Positions 26,275 through 34,364 of a DNA stretch of 56,687 nt are shown piece by piece. This DNA comes from an uncultured Pedobacter sp. GTDB taxonomy: Bacteria > Bacteroidota > Bacteroidia > Sphingobacteriales > Sphingobacteriaceae. Within the stretch, counting starts at the first letter, position 1; each line of letters starts with the position of its first letter. The notes beneath the pieces are model-generated. The model had not been told where the DNA came from and searched no databases. It saw only the letters and a program-made list of their open reading frames with translations. Location of the stretch: positions 1 through 56,687 of the forward strand of contig NZ_CAMLHF010000008.1 of NCBI RefSeq assembly GCF_946479715.1, given 5' to 3'. A program made the translations under genes and the position numbers.

Positions 26275-26346
26275 CGTCATCTCGACGATAGGAGAGATCT
26301 CTTGAAGTAGAACAGGCAAGAGATCTCTCCTATCGTCGAGATGACG
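26275..26346. repeat. 30-bp perfect inverted repeat (REP/MITE-like)
   Basis: Arms 26275-26304 and 26317-26346 are exact reverse complements around a 12-base loop (AAGTAGAACAGG). The arms begin CGTCATCTCGACGATAGG and contain an AGATCT core. No T run follows and no gene ends nearby on either side, so it is not a terminator. Arms of this type (CGTCATCTCGA, then GGAGAGATCT) look like the dispersed intergenic palindromes of Sphingobacteriaceae, an impression from memory that a genome search would test. Confidence 0.85.
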
Positions 26347-26484
26347 GCAGTTGCTATATAAAAACTCAATCTGGATGATCGAGAATAAGCGAGTAAAGAA
26401 TTGCTATACATATTTCCATATCTAATATTCATAGTTGATATTATATGGAACTTTGATGGAGGTAATTAGTGACTTTTTAAAAGC

Positions 26485-26624
26485 AAAAGCGTGGTACCCA
26501 CTACATCCGTTTAACGAGGTACTGGTATACCCATAACAACGAATAAGTGAGCCCACGCTTTCACGCGTGAGCACCTTCACCTATCCCTTTGTTGTTATAT
26601 AAAAATTACCAGTTTTCGTTAAAC
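26485..26624. ncRNA. Candidate structured RNA or single-strand DNA element with pseudoknot
   Basis: Four nested helices are visible: GTTTAACGA (26509-26517) with TCGTTAAAC (26616-26624); ACTGGTA (26521-26527) with TACCAGT (26607-26613); ATAACAAC (26533-26540) with GTTGTTAT (26591-26598); and CACGC (26554-26558) with GCGTG (26565-26569), the last extended by GTGAG/TTCAC. In addition AAAGCGTGG (26486-26494), outside the outer helix, is exactly complementary to CCACGCTTT (26553-26561) in the tip, giving a possible pseudoknot. All helices exist on both strands, so direction is unknown. It could be a non-coding RNA, a folded mobile-element end or a recombination site. Confidence 0.45.
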
Positions 26625-26792
26625 AAAGTTCTTGGTGCTAAATGCTCCAAATATTTTGAAGATTCGGCAAAAATATAATATTAGCTTGTTACATACATAT
26701 TTTGTTTCGACTAATATATATAGGTTTGAATGAAACAAACAAACTAGATGCTAAAAATTCTCTTTTTTGAATCTATCTTGCTTCTTTGCCAT

Positions 26793-27146
26793 TTACTGAT
26801 TTCGAAAAATGCTCCATGCCCACCAGATCAGAATAAATTGTAATGGCAGCCTGATATAGGCAAGCAATTTGGAGCCAATAGCAGGGTTTTGTTTGAACAC
26901 GTCAAAGGCATGGAGGGGCAGAAATACAATCATGAGTAGGAATAATCCAAGGGCTCCATAGTGTCTGCATACGGGAATGAGCAGGCATACACCTAATGTT
27001 GCTTCAACTGCACCTGTTACATAGTTTACGGGGAGTAAAGGCAACCAGTTTGGAATAAATGTTTTATAGAAATAGGGTTTCACAAAGTGATTTATCCCAG
27101 CTAAAATCATTAAAATTCCGTACAGCCATGTGAAATAGATTTTCAT
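26793..27146 (-). CDS. DoxX-family small membrane protein
   Basis: The 117-residue protein has four membrane segments (LYGILMILAGINHFVKP; VTGAVEATLGVCLLIPV; ALGLFLLMIVFLPLHAFDVF; LPLQFILIWWAWSIF) and the NHFVKPYFY pattern common in DoxX-like proteins of about this size. Function is unknown; relatives have been linked to redox or quinone chemistry. It is monocistronic and divergent from the DUF6326-like gene. Unlike the protein at 8487 it has no cysteine-rich tail. Confidence 0.82.
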   Translation of the reverse strand: MKIYFTWLYGILMILAGINHFVKPYFYKTFIPNWLPLLPVNYVTGAVEATLGVCLLIPVCRHYGALGLFLLMIVFLPLHAFDVFKQNPAIGSKLLAYIRLPLQFILIWWAWSIFRNQ

Positions 27147-27343
27147 TTTAGTTGTGTTTATGCGATTATGGAAACTAACAATTCATTAGCGTCGATCCTC
27201 AATCATTCTTAAATAGATATGGAACAAGTTAAATATATCCTTTTTTACTTGACTTTACGCATTTCATCACGCTCTAAGCAAGCTAAGAACATGGTAACAA
27301 AATGGACAAGACTTCGTCTAAATGGAAAAGAAAAACATAAAAA

Positions 27344-27784
27344 ATGGATACTGGCAAAAACATTAAAAGTAACCTGGAAGATTTCAAAATCAATATCAAA
27401 ATTAAACTTTCAGCACTTTGGGCATCTGTAACATTATGTTATTTGTATGGCGACTATTTTGAATTATATGTTCCTCAAAAAACAGCAGGGCTGGTAAGTG
27501 GTGAAAATTTGCTGGACACCCCACAAAAATTATTGATGGCAGCGATATTATTGGCTATTCCAGTCATAATGGTTTTCTTAGCCCTCATTTTAAAACCCAC
27601 CATAAACAAGCTGATGAATATCATTTTCGGCCTTTTATTTACCATCATTATGCTATTGATCGCTTTTACTTCATTGGTGCCATGGAAATCATTTTATGTT
27701 TTTTTAGCATTGGTTGAAAGTGCAATAACCACAATTATAGTTTTTTATGCCTGGAAATGGCCAAAACAAAATATAACGGCTTAA
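27344..27784 (+). CDS. DUF6326-like four-helix membrane protein
   Basis: The 146-residue protein begins MDTGKNIKSNLEDFKINIKI, followed by LSALWASVTLCYLYGDYFEL, then three further hydrophobic segments (KLLMAAILLAIPVIMVFLAL; MNIIFGLLFTIIMLLIAF; YVFLALVESAITTIIVFYAW). The KIKLSALWASV...YGDYF opening fits the DUF6326 family of unknown function. It is followed 3 bases later by the DUF4386-like gene, so the two form an operon. A longer overlapping frame at 27219 was not accepted. Confidence 0.8.
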   Translation: MDTGKNIKSNLEDFKINIKIKLSALWASVTLCYLYGDYFELYVPQKTAGLVSGENLLDTPQKLLMAAILLAIPVIMVFLALILKPTINKLMNIIFGLLFTIIMLLIAFTSLVPWKSFYVFLALVESAITTIIVFYAWKWPKQNITA

Positions 27785-27787
27785 AAC

Positions 27788-28510
27788 ATGATCACAATTA
27801 CCTCATCCATCAAGAAAACGGCAAGAATTTCAGGATTATTATATCTTATAGTAGTGCTTATGGGGATTTTCAGCCTGGCATATGTGCCTAAAACCCTTTT
27901 TGTCTGGGATGATCCAGCGCTTACTTTTAAGAACATTGTATCGTCTGAGATGCTTTTTCGACTAAGTATTGTGAGCAGTGTAATCTGCTACACGGCATTT
28001 GTTTTTTTACCAATTGCCTTATACAGACTGTTGAAAACTGTTAATGAATTCTATGCAAAACTCATGGCCATTTTAGCAATTGTAAGTGTTCCTATATCTT
28101 TTGTGAATTTGCAAAATAAGCTTTCGGTTCTTTCTCTGATTGGTAGGGACGATTACCTGAACATTTACACAGCAGAACAATTGGAAAGTCAGGTTATGTT
28201 TCATCTAAATCAATACGACAATGGGATACTTCTGGCTTCTGTATTTTGGGGGCTTTGGTTACTTCCTTTCGGCTATCTGGTTTTTAGATCAGGATTTCTT
28301 CCCAAAATTTTAGGTGTCCTTTTAATGCTGGGCTGTTTTGGCTATTTAATAAATTTTACAGGAAATATGCTCGTTAAGAATTATTCCGCCATCGGGGTTT
28401 CTAAATTTGTGAGTTTACCGGCCAGCATGGGTGAAATAGGAATTTGCTTATGGCTGTTAATCGTAGGCGTAAAACAGAAAAGACAAAAAATCAGCCTTAC
28501 GGCTGATTGA
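27788..28510 (+). CDS. DUF4386-family membrane protein
   Basis: The 240-residue protein has six hydrophobic segments and the DUF4386 opening IKKTARISGLLYLIVVLMGI. Later family-like parts are LYRLLKTVNEFYAKLMAI and LLASVFWGLWLLPFGYLVFR. Function is unknown. The final codons (KISLTAD) and the TGA lie inside the terminator hairpin of the convergent SRPBCC gene, so the C-terminus is partly dictated by that structure. It is co-transcribed with the preceding DUF6326-like gene. Confidence 0.83.
   Translation: MITITSSIKKTARISGLLYLIVVLMGIFSLAYVPKTLFVWDDPALTFKNIVSSEMLFRLSIVSSVICYTAFVFLPIALYRLLKTVNEFYAKLMAILAIVSVPISFVNLQNKLSVLSLIGRDDYLNIYTAEQLESQVMFHLNQYDNGILLASVFWGLWLLPFGYLVFRSGFLPKILGVLLMLGCFGYLINFTGNMLVKNYSAIGVSKFVSLPASMGEIGICLWLLIVGVKQKRQKISLTAD
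28489..28508 (-). terminator. Terminator of the ArsR/SRPBCC operon, overlapping both coding ends
   Basis: Read on the minus strand, AATCAGCC pairs with GGCTGATT around a four-base loop and is followed by a six-T run. The SRPBCC stop codon lies in the loop (28497-28499). The plus-strand DUF4386 gene ends in the far arm (TGA 28508-28510). Confidence 0.85.
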
Positions 28511-28943
28511 TATCTTGCTCCACATATTTTTTTAGCGACTCTCCAAGTATAAAATTCCAACCTTCAGTAAAGCTGGTAACAGCGAAATTCGGGCTGTCTT
28601 TAGGGAAACTGCCAAGCCCTTCATGGGTCAGTTTTAACCGGGTTTTTTGTTCTCCATCCTTAAAAAGTTCCCAGGTGACCACGGAATACCCATCGTTATG
28701 TTCAGGGTAAGTCCAGGTGTAACTTAGCTTATTGGGCGGATCCACAAAAATCACTTCGCATACATGGAGGTATTGCTCCTTTTCATCACCCCCGGTAAAT
28801 TGGAATTTGAATCCCTTTTCCGCTTTGAATTCTTCAAGTTCAAAGTACCATTCTTTCATTTGGTCCCTATCGGTAATGGCTTTCCATACCTTTTCAATTG
28901 GTGCATTATAGCTGCGTTCTACAATTAGTGGTTTTGTTTCCAT
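28497..28943 (-). CDS. SRPBCC/AHSA1-type ligand-binding domain protein
   Basis: The 148-residue protein matches the START-like AHSA1 (activator of Hsp90 ATPase homologue) fold: VERSYNAPIEKVWKAITDRD at the start, LSYTWTYPEHNDGYSVVTWE in the middle and LTHEGLGSF followed by FTEGWNFILGESLKKYV at the end. It binds small hydrophobic ligands or has an unknown role. The ArsR gene lies 2 bases upstream, the usual ArsR-SRPBCC pairing in which the regulator controls the operon. It ends within its own terminator. Confidence 0.9.
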   Translation of the reverse strand: METKPLIVERSYNAPIEKVWKAITDRDQMKEWYFELEEFKAEKGFKFQFTGGDEKEQYLHVCEVIFVDPPNKLSYTWTYPEHNDGYSVVTWELFKDGEQKTRLKLTHEGLGSFPKDSPNFAVTSFTEGWNFILGESLKKYVEQDINQP

Positions 28944-28945
28944 AA

Positions 28946-29296
28946 TTACTTGTATTTAGTTGTGTTGTCTCCTAATAGTTCATCGTCCCCGCGCTCCAGA
29001 AAGTCGCCAAGGGCATCTAGTTTATGGTTCCAGAATTTCCTGTACCGATTCAGCCATTTGTCGATTTCTTTTAGCTTGTGTACATCAGCTCTGCAATAGC
29101 GCTCCCGGCCGTCCTGTTTCACAGTTATCAACCCGCACTCTTCCAGAATTTTGATGTGTTTGGATATAGCTGGCCGGGTGATGCTGAAATGTCCGGCAAC
29201 CGCATTGAGGTTCAAGGACTGATCACTCAGTAGGTCGATAATCTCGCGTCTGGTGGGGTCGGAGATTGCCTGAAATACATCTCTTCTTAATTCCAT
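28946..29296 (-). CDS. ArsR-family transcriptional repressor
   Basis: The 116-residue winged-helix protein carries FQAISDPTRREIIDLLSD, the recognition region HFSITRPAISKHIKILEECG and the wing ITVKQDGRERYCRADVHKLK. No metal-binding cysteine box (ELCVCDL-type) is present, so it is not an arsenic or metal sensor of the classic type. It is the first gene of the SRPBCC operon. Two inverted repeats overlap its promoter (29305-29349), a clear sign of autorepression. It is divergent from an AraC regulator gene. Confidence 0.92.
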   Translation of the reverse strand: MELRRDVFQAISDPTRREIIDLLSDQSLNLNAVAGHFSITRPAISKHIKILEECGLITVKQDGRERYCRADVHKLKEIDKWLNRYRKFWNHKLDALGDFLERGDDELLGDNTTKYK

Positions 29297-29304
29297 ATAT
29301 TTGA

Positions 29305-29349
29305 AACCATGTGGTTACAAATATATAGGATACCATTTGGTTACGCAAA
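29305..29349 (-). promoter_or_regulatory. ArsR operon promoter with two operator palindromes
   Basis: On the minus strand TTTG (plus 29346-29349) and TATATTTG (plus 29318-29325) are 20 bases apart, an excellent Bacteroidota promoter. One palindrome, AACCA-TG-TGGTT (29305-29316), lies just after the -7 box; a second, ACCA-TT-TGGT (29332-29341), sits between -33 and -7. Their starts are 27 bases apart. The arrangement would block polymerase when the ArsR dimers bind. Confidence 0.75.
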
Positions 29350-29406
29350 TTTAAAATCAAATTTTTTAGCAATCGTTTATATATTTATATTTCAATTTGC
29401 CATCTC

Positions 29407-30207
29407 ATGAAATTCACCAGGATATCACCTCATCCAAGTCTAGAAAAGTTGATCGAATGCTACTGGATGATGCAGAGTGACGATCGCACTCCTCGGGTAG
29501 AGAAAATTATTCCTGATGGATTTACAGAGCTTATTTTTAACTACGGTAGCGTCTACAGAGCTAAAACAAACGGATCCTGGTATACACAAACATCAAACCT
29601 GCTAGCTGGGCAGATCAGCAGCAATTTTCACCTTGAGAATACCGCAGAGACTGGCTCATTTGCCATTAAACTCAAACCTGCGGCGCTTACCCAGCTCTTT
29701 GGTTTGAACATGGAATGCTATCTTGATCAGATTGTTGACCTGGATACTTTCCCTAATCAGGAGCTGGCGGGACTAAAGAATCGAGTTCTTCCTTTTGAAA
29801 ATGAGCAGATCCTTAAACAGCGTCTGGATGATTATTTCCTTGAGCTCAGTAAATCAGCTACTGAAAATCCCTTAGAGGAAGTGCTGCGGCTTATCTTTGA
29901 TTCAAACGGTAAGGCAAGTGTTAAGGATCTTTGCCTGGCAGGAAAGAAGAGCGAACGACAGCTCCAGCGGCTTTTTAAGAAGTACATAGGGCTCCCGCCA
30001 AAGTATTACGCACGGATCATCCGTTTCAATTATATCTTTCAGCTGATTAGGGATAAAAAACGCAGCTGGGCAGATATTGTCTATGAGTCGGGTTATTACG
30101 ATCAATCTCATTTCATTCGCAACTTTAAAGCTTTTACCGGAGAAGATCCCTCTGCTTATTTTTTTGAAGCGCCAAACATGGCCAACTTCTTTCTCAATAA
30201 ATCGTAA
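29407..30207 (+). CDS. AraC-family transcriptional regulator
   Basis: The 266-residue protein has an N-terminal ligand-domain-like half (PDGFTELIFNYG, SNLLAGQISSNFHLEN; resembling DUF6597) and a C-terminal AraC DNA-binding half with two helix-turn-helices: ASVKDLCLAGKKSERQLQRL and SWADIVYESGYYDQSHFIRN, ending FKAFTGEDPSAYFFE. It is divergent from the ArsR/SRPBCC operon across about 110 bases. It may act on that operon, on the secreted protein at 30270, or elsewhere. Confidence 0.9.
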   Translation: MKFTRISPHPSLEKLIECYWMMQSDDRTPRVEKIIPDGFTELIFNYGSVYRAKTNGSWYTQTSNLLAGQISSNFHLENTAETGSFAIKLKPAALTQLFGLNMECYLDQIVDLDTFPNQELAGLKNRVLPFENEQILKQRLDDYFLELSKSATENPLEEVLRLIFDSNGKASVKDLCLAGKKSERQLQRLFKKYIGLPPKYYARIIRFNYIFQLIRDKKRSWADIVYESGYYDQSHFIRNFKAFTGEDPSAYFFEAPNMANFFLNKS

Positions 30208-30248
30208 CCATCGTCGGTTTTGTACAATACACAAACATTGCTCAATCG

Positions 30249-30256
30249 TAATTTTG
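30249..30256 (+). promoter_or_regulatory. Exact -7 box before the gene at 30270
   Basis: TAATTTTG matches TAnnTTTG exactly and ends 13 bases before ATG 30270. The nearest TTTG (30219-30222) is 26 bases upstream, too far for a standard -33 box. Confidence 0.35.
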
Positions 30257-30269
30257 AAAGAAAAAGATT

Positions 30270-30758
30270 ATGAAAATTCAACGATTCTCTCTCCTTATTT
30301 CTGTTATGTTTATTTTGGGATTCAGTAACATGGCATGTGGACAGGAAAACATGGCTCAAAAATTTAAAAAGCTAGAATGGCTGATCGGTAAATGGCAGCT
30401 TACAAATTCCAAGCCCGGGCAATCAGGATACGAAAACTGGTCTAAGGTGTCTGATACTAAACTTACAGGAAAGGGCGTAACGCTTAAGGGAAAGGAAATC
30501 ATTTTTGTAGAACAACTGGAACTAAGCATAAAGGGAGACGACATCTTTTATGCCGTTACTGTTACCGGTGATTCCGGGCCGGTTAATTTTAAGCTGACCA
30601 CCATTAGTAAAGACGCTTTTGTATGCGAAAACCCAGAGCATGACTTTCCGAAAAAGATTGCTTATACCCGGAAAGGTGGAACCGTAAAAGCAATCGTTTC
30701 CGGCAACGGGCAGACCCTTGACTATGAATTTATCAGTTCAGCTCCTAAAAGAAATTGA
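30270..30758 (+). CDS. Small secreted DUF6265-like protein
   Basis: The 162-residue protein has a signal peptide (MKIQRFSLLISVMFILGFSN, then MACGQ), possibly a lipoprotein with the cysteine near residue 29. The mature part begins FKKLEWLIGKWQ and continues with VENPEHDFPKK-type segments (CENPEHDFPKKIAYTRKGGT), the lipocalin-like pattern of DUF6265 proteins. Ligand and role are unknown. It follows the AraC gene by 62 bases with its own candidate promoter and converges with the transglutaminase gene. Confidence 0.78.
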   Translation: MKIQRFSLLISVMFILGFSNMACGQENMAQKFKKLEWLIGKWQLTNSKPGQSGYENWSKVSDTKLTGKGVTLKGKEIIFVEQLELSIKGDDIFYAVTVTGDSGPVNFKLTTISKDAFVCENPEHDFPKKIAYTRKGGTVKAIVSGNGQTLDYEFISSAPKRN

Positions 30759-30769
30759 TGGATTTATTT

Positions 30770-31747
30770 TTATTGTTGTTGTTGAATTTGCTGCATAAGC
30801 TCCAGATTCCGACGGTAGCTGTTACCTTGGGTAAGGGGAACAGACACCACAATTGATTCATTTTCTTCTATGAAAGGTTCTTGTGTATCTGATGATATCC
30901 CGTTGTCGTAACCAATAATTACCTGAACGGTAAGCTTATGATTGGATGGACCTTTATAAACACCTTTTACCGGAGAGCAGTCTGTAAAACTCCTGCCTAG
31001 CGCCAATCTTACATATGTTTCGTTGGCAATGCAGTTGTTTGTGGGGTCTAAACCCAGCCACCCATAGTCGGGTATGTAAGCTTCTACCCAGGCATGAGTG
31101 GCGCCTTCTCCCCGAATTCCATTTTTATTGGGGCAAATGTAGCCACTCACGTATTTCGCGGGGATTTTAGCCATACGCAACATCTGGCAGAGAATATGTG
31201 CGAAGTCCTGACATACGCCCGACTTGATTTGCCAGATTTCATCTATCTGAGTTTGTACTGTTGTTACGCCTTGTATGTATTTGAAATGTTCATATACGTA
31301 TTGACAGTAGTCCATGGCTACTCGATAGGGTGTTAAATCCGACTGCAGGAATTGTTCTGTGATCTTTTTGAGTTCATCAAGTTCATTAAAAGCTTCCCAT
31401 TTCAGGTAATCAATATAGGGAACCTGATACCGTAGTTTTTCAAGTTCCATCCACTGCATCTCACTGAACATGGTTTCTGAGGGGAGTTCTTTAGCTATGG
31501 TGGCCACAGTAAGCTCTGAATAGATTTCCAGCTCTCTGTGCCGCTCACTATAAGCAAAGAAGCCAATCTTATTGCCATAATAGTCAGTAAATATATCTAC
31601 TTTCGGATTGCCCGAAATTTTAAGGGTATGCTTAATTACACTCTGGAATTGATCTTCAATGGGATAGAGGATAATGTGGTTTACGCTTTCTCTTACCGGA
31701 GATTCGTAAGTGTATTTGGTGATGTGTTTTATTTTAAATTCCGGCAT
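30770..31747 (-). CDS. Transglutaminase-like cysteine peptidase/amide-bond enzyme
   Basis: About 325 residues. The N-terminal region (about 1-90; KHITKYTYESPVRESVNHI) is the bacterial transglutaminase-like N-terminal domain, followed by the core with the triad Cys179 (SGVCQDFAH), His218 (THAWVEAYIP) and Asp234 (LGLDPTNN). I chose ATG 31747, five bases after the alpha-E gene stop; an upstream in-frame ATG at 31771 would overlap that gene. It is the last gene of the ATP-grasp / alpha-E / transglutaminase operon. In known examples of this conserved cluster it is proposed to process or cleave peptide products of the ATP-grasp ligase. The C-terminus ends in a glutamine run. Confidence 0.9.
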   Translation of the reverse strand: MPEFKIKHITKYTYESPVRESVNHIILYPIEDQFQSVIKHTLKISGNPKVDIFTDYYGNKIGFFAYSERHRELEIYSELTVATIAKELPSETMFSEMQWMELEKLRYQVPYIDYLKWEAFNELDELKKITEQFLQSDLTPYRVAMDYCQYVYEHFKYIQGVTTVQTQIDEIWQIKSGVCQDFAHILCQMLRMAKIPAKYVSGYICPNKNGIRGEGATHAWVEAYIPDYGWLGLDPTNNCIANETYVRLALGRSFTDCSPVKGVYKGPSNHKLTVQVIIGYDNGISSDTQEPFIEENESIVVSVPLTQGNSYRRNLELMQQIQQQQ

Positions 31748-31752
31748 GGTGC

Positions 31753-32685
31753 TTAGTATATGTTGAAACAAGTTTGATTAAAGGCATTTCCTATGCCATA
31801 GAGTTCGGATTTTATTTCCGCTAGGTAGAGGTGAAGGTCTCCTTTTTTTAAACCCTTTATAGAGCTGTATTTTACTTTGCTTTGGAGCCTGCCAATAAGG
31901 AAAGCAAGATTTCCTGCAGTAATGTGTCCGTCGCCTTTTAATCTTTCAAAATATTTGAACAGTTGATTGATGCAGTAGATAACAGACCTCGGAAACTCAT
32001 TGTTCAGCACAACCTGGTCAAGTACATTTTCTGCTTCAAAGCCCTGTCTATAGGTTTTTAGGTACAGCTCGTATCCGCCTATAGAAAACAAAAGGTGTTT
32101 CCAGTAGTTGGTGTTTGTCAGTAAGTCCGGGTTGTGGTCTACCGAGCCAAATTTAATGTCCAATATATTTACCGATTGAATACTGCGCTCCAGATATTTT
32201 CCGATGCGCATAAAGCTGCTTCCTTCGTTCCTTGCCATGGTGATTTCTGTAATGCCATAAAAAAGCATTCCTTGTTTAATCAGAATATCTAATACAGATA
32301 TCGGATCATCTTTTTTTAACATGGTGTTTAGCTTGGGGTCCTTTACTGTATGGTAATATTCATTTAGGCACTGCCATACATCTTTGGTAATGTGGTCCTG
32401 TACACTTCTTGCATTTTCTCGTACTTGCGTGATGATGTTGAGGATAGAGTTGGGGTTCTCCTTGTCAATCACCATGTACTGTAATACAGTACGACTGTTA
32501 AATTCCATGGCCTCCAGTCTTTCGTCATTCCGGTCGCAAAATAAGTGCATAACCGGACTCCATGAAAACTCTGAGATCGCATCTTGCGAGGAAGCGTAAT
32601 TTATTTTAAGCATGCGTAGCATGCCATCTGTTCTTTCGATATAACGGCTTAGCCAGTATAGGCTTTCAGCAACCCTGCTTAACAT
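31753..32685 (-). CDS. Alpha-E domain protein (DUF403)
   Basis: The 310-residue all-helical protein opens with the signature MLSRVAESLYWLSRYIERTD and carries further family patterns such as RNEGSSFMRIGKYLERSIQS and FPRSVIYCINQLFKYFE. Biochemical function is unknown. It is nearly always found with a circularly permuted ATP-grasp protein and a transglutaminase, as here (29 bases after one, 5 bases before the other), and is thought to act with them in a peptide-ligation or protein-modification pathway. Confidence 0.93.
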   Translation of the reverse strand: MLSRVAESLYWLSRYIERTDGMLRMLKINYASSQDAISEFSWSPVMHLFCDRNDERLEAMEFNSRTVLQYMVIDKENPNSILNIITQVRENARSVQDHITKDVWQCLNEYYHTVKDPKLNTMLKKDDPISVLDILIKQGMLFYGITEITMARNEGSSFMRIGKYLERSIQSVNILDIKFGSVDHNPDLLTNTNYWKHLLFSIGGYELYLKTYRQGFEAENVLDQVVLNNEFPRSVIYCINQLFKYFERLKGDGHITAGNLAFLIGRLQSKVKYSSIKGLKKGDLHLYLAEIKSELYGIGNAFNQTCFNIY

Positions 32686-32714
32686 AGTGATTTTGTGTTT
32701 AATCTTATTGTTGT

Positions 32715-34166
32715 TTATTTAGAAAGTACCCATGTGTCTTTACTGCCGCCTCCCTGAGAGCTGTTTACAACCAGCGAACCCTCTTTAAGTGCTACTCTTG
32801 TTAATCCTCCGGGAATAATGTCTATTCCATTGGGGCCGCAAAGTGCAAACGGACGAAAATCGACCCTTCTGGGTTGTAATTTACCTTGCATGTAACATGG
32901 CGAGGATGATAAGCTGATGGTAGGCTGTGCAATAAATTGTCGTGGATCTTTCAGAATTTCCAGCTTGTATGCTTCAATTTCTTCTTCCGTTGAAGCGTGT
33001 CCCATTAACATGCCATAGCCACCGCTGCCATTGGTTTGTTTAACTACCATACGGGAAATATTTTCGAATACATATGCGCGCTCACTTGCGTTCCCTAACT
33101 GGTAAGTTGGTACATTTTTAAGTAAGGGTTCTTCATTCAGGTAGTATTTTATCATGTCTGGCACATAAACGTATACCGCTTTATCGTCGGCTACGCCATT
33201 CCCTACCGCATTTACAATGGTTACATTTCCTTTTCTGTAAGCATTCATTAGCCCGGCAACACCAAGTAAGCTGGTTGGGTTAAATGCCAGCGGATCAAGA
33301 TAGTCATCATCTACTCTCCGGTAAATTACGTCAACCTGCTGCAGTCCGGCGGTAGTTTTCATGTACACTTTATGGTCTTCCACAATTAAATCTGGTCCCT
33401 CCACCAGCTCAATTCCCATTAAACGGGCAAGTGTAGTATGTTCAAAATACGCTGAGTTGAAGCTACCCGGACTCAACAAAACTATTGTAGGATCGGCAAC
33501 GTCATGTGGTGCAAGTGAAAGCAGATTGTTGTAGAGGACTGTAGGGTATTCAATCACGCTTCTTACCTTACATTGAGGTAAAAGATCTGGGAATAGACGT
33601 TTGGTAATTTCCCTGTTTTCCAGCATGTAGCTAACTCCTGAAGGAGTGCGGACATTGTCTTCAAGGATATAATAAGTTCCGTCGTTGTCTCTGATCAGGT
33701 CAATCCCGGCAATGTGTATATAGATGTCGTGAGGTACTTTTACATTGACCATTTCTCGTAAAAAATGGGGACAAGAGTAAATTACATCAATGGGAACAAT
33801 CCCGTCTTTGATGATAAACTGATCGCTGTATACATCTTTCAGAAAGAGGTTCAAGGCAGTAACCCGCTGCTTAATTCCTTTTTCTATAAAAGACCATTCA
33901 TCAGCAGTAATAATTCTGGGGATGATATCGAAAGGGAAAATCTTTTCTATGCCTTCGCCGCTATTGTATACAGTAAAGGTGATGCCCTGGCTCATGAAAA
34001 GTGCTTTAGATAGTTCTTCTTTTTTGTTGAGCTCTTCGGTCGACTCAAGATCGAGGTAGTTCATGACAGTTTTGTACTCTTCTCTTACCGTTTCTGAGTC
34101 ATTAAACATTTCATCCCAGGTGTTTTTGGGTAGATCGTATGATTTTGTGTAGCTTTTTGTTTCCAT
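32715..34166 (-). CDS. Circularly permuted type 2 ATP-grasp ligase
   Basis: The 483-residue protein has family blocks ALNLFLKDVYSDQFIIKDGI, YYILEDNVRTPSGVSYMLEN, TIVLLSPGSFNSAYFEHTTL, VYRRVDDDYLDPL-like YRRVDDDYLDPLAF, VNAVGNGVADDKAVYVYVP and the late PRRVDFRPFAL. The family (formerly DUF404/DUF407) is predicted to form amide bonds using ATP. It is first in the operon; its 5' side faces the divergent second transglutaminase across a very AT-rich 198-base gap. Substrate and product of the cluster remain unproven. Confidence 0.93.
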   Translation of the reverse strand: METKSYTKSYDLPKNTWDEMFNDSETVREEYKTVMNYLDLESTEELNKKEELSKALFMSQGITFTVYNSGEGIEKIFPFDIIPRIITADEWSFIEKGIKQRVTALNLFLKDVYSDQFIIKDGIVPIDVIYSCPHFLREMVNVKVPHDIYIHIAGIDLIRDNDGTYYILEDNVRTPSGVSYMLENREITKRLFPDLLPQCKVRSVIEYPTVLYNNLLSLAPHDVADPTIVLLSPGSFNSAYFEHTTLARLMGIELVEGPDLIVEDHKVYMKTTAGLQQVDVIYRRVDDDYLDPLAFNPTSLLGVAGLMNAYRKGNVTIVNAVGNGVADDKAVYVYVPDMIKYYLNEEPLLKNVPTYQLGNASERAYVFENISRMVVKQTNGSGGYGMLMGHASTEEEIEAYKLEILKDPRQFIAQPTISLSSSPCYMQGKLQPRRVDFRPFALCGPNGIDIIPGGLTRVALKEGSLVVNSSQGGGSKDTWVLSK

Positions 34167-34364
34167 ATTCGATCATTTTATGTTAAAATCTTCTGAAATA
34201 TAGTTATATCTTTATTTAAATTGATTTTTAAATCAAATAAAATGTTATTTTACTTTATTTATTCATTTTTTATGTGTTAAAATTTAATTTTTTAGTCTTT
34301 TTTTTGTTTCATGTTAATTTATAATTGATTTATGACTATTTTTTATTTGATATTTTAAATATTT

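Larger units (their letters stand above)
26176..26792. other. 617-base gene-free region rich in palindromes
   Basis: No convincing gene lies on either strand. It holds a 30-bp perfect inverted repeat (26275-26346), a multi-helix pseudoknot-capable element (26485-26624), and AT-rich spacer on both sides. It separates the small-gene stretch from the DoxX-like gene. Confidence 0.65.

Noticed and set aside
26485..26624. Retron or integron assignment of the structured element
   Set aside because: No reverse transcriptase or integrase gene is near, and the attC-like ends follow automatically from the inverted sequence GTTTAAC.
27219..27431. A 70-codon frame before and overlapping the DUF6326-like gene
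   Set aside because: It overlaps the better-supported gene at 27344 by 88 bases, is highly basic and low in complexity, and shows no domain.
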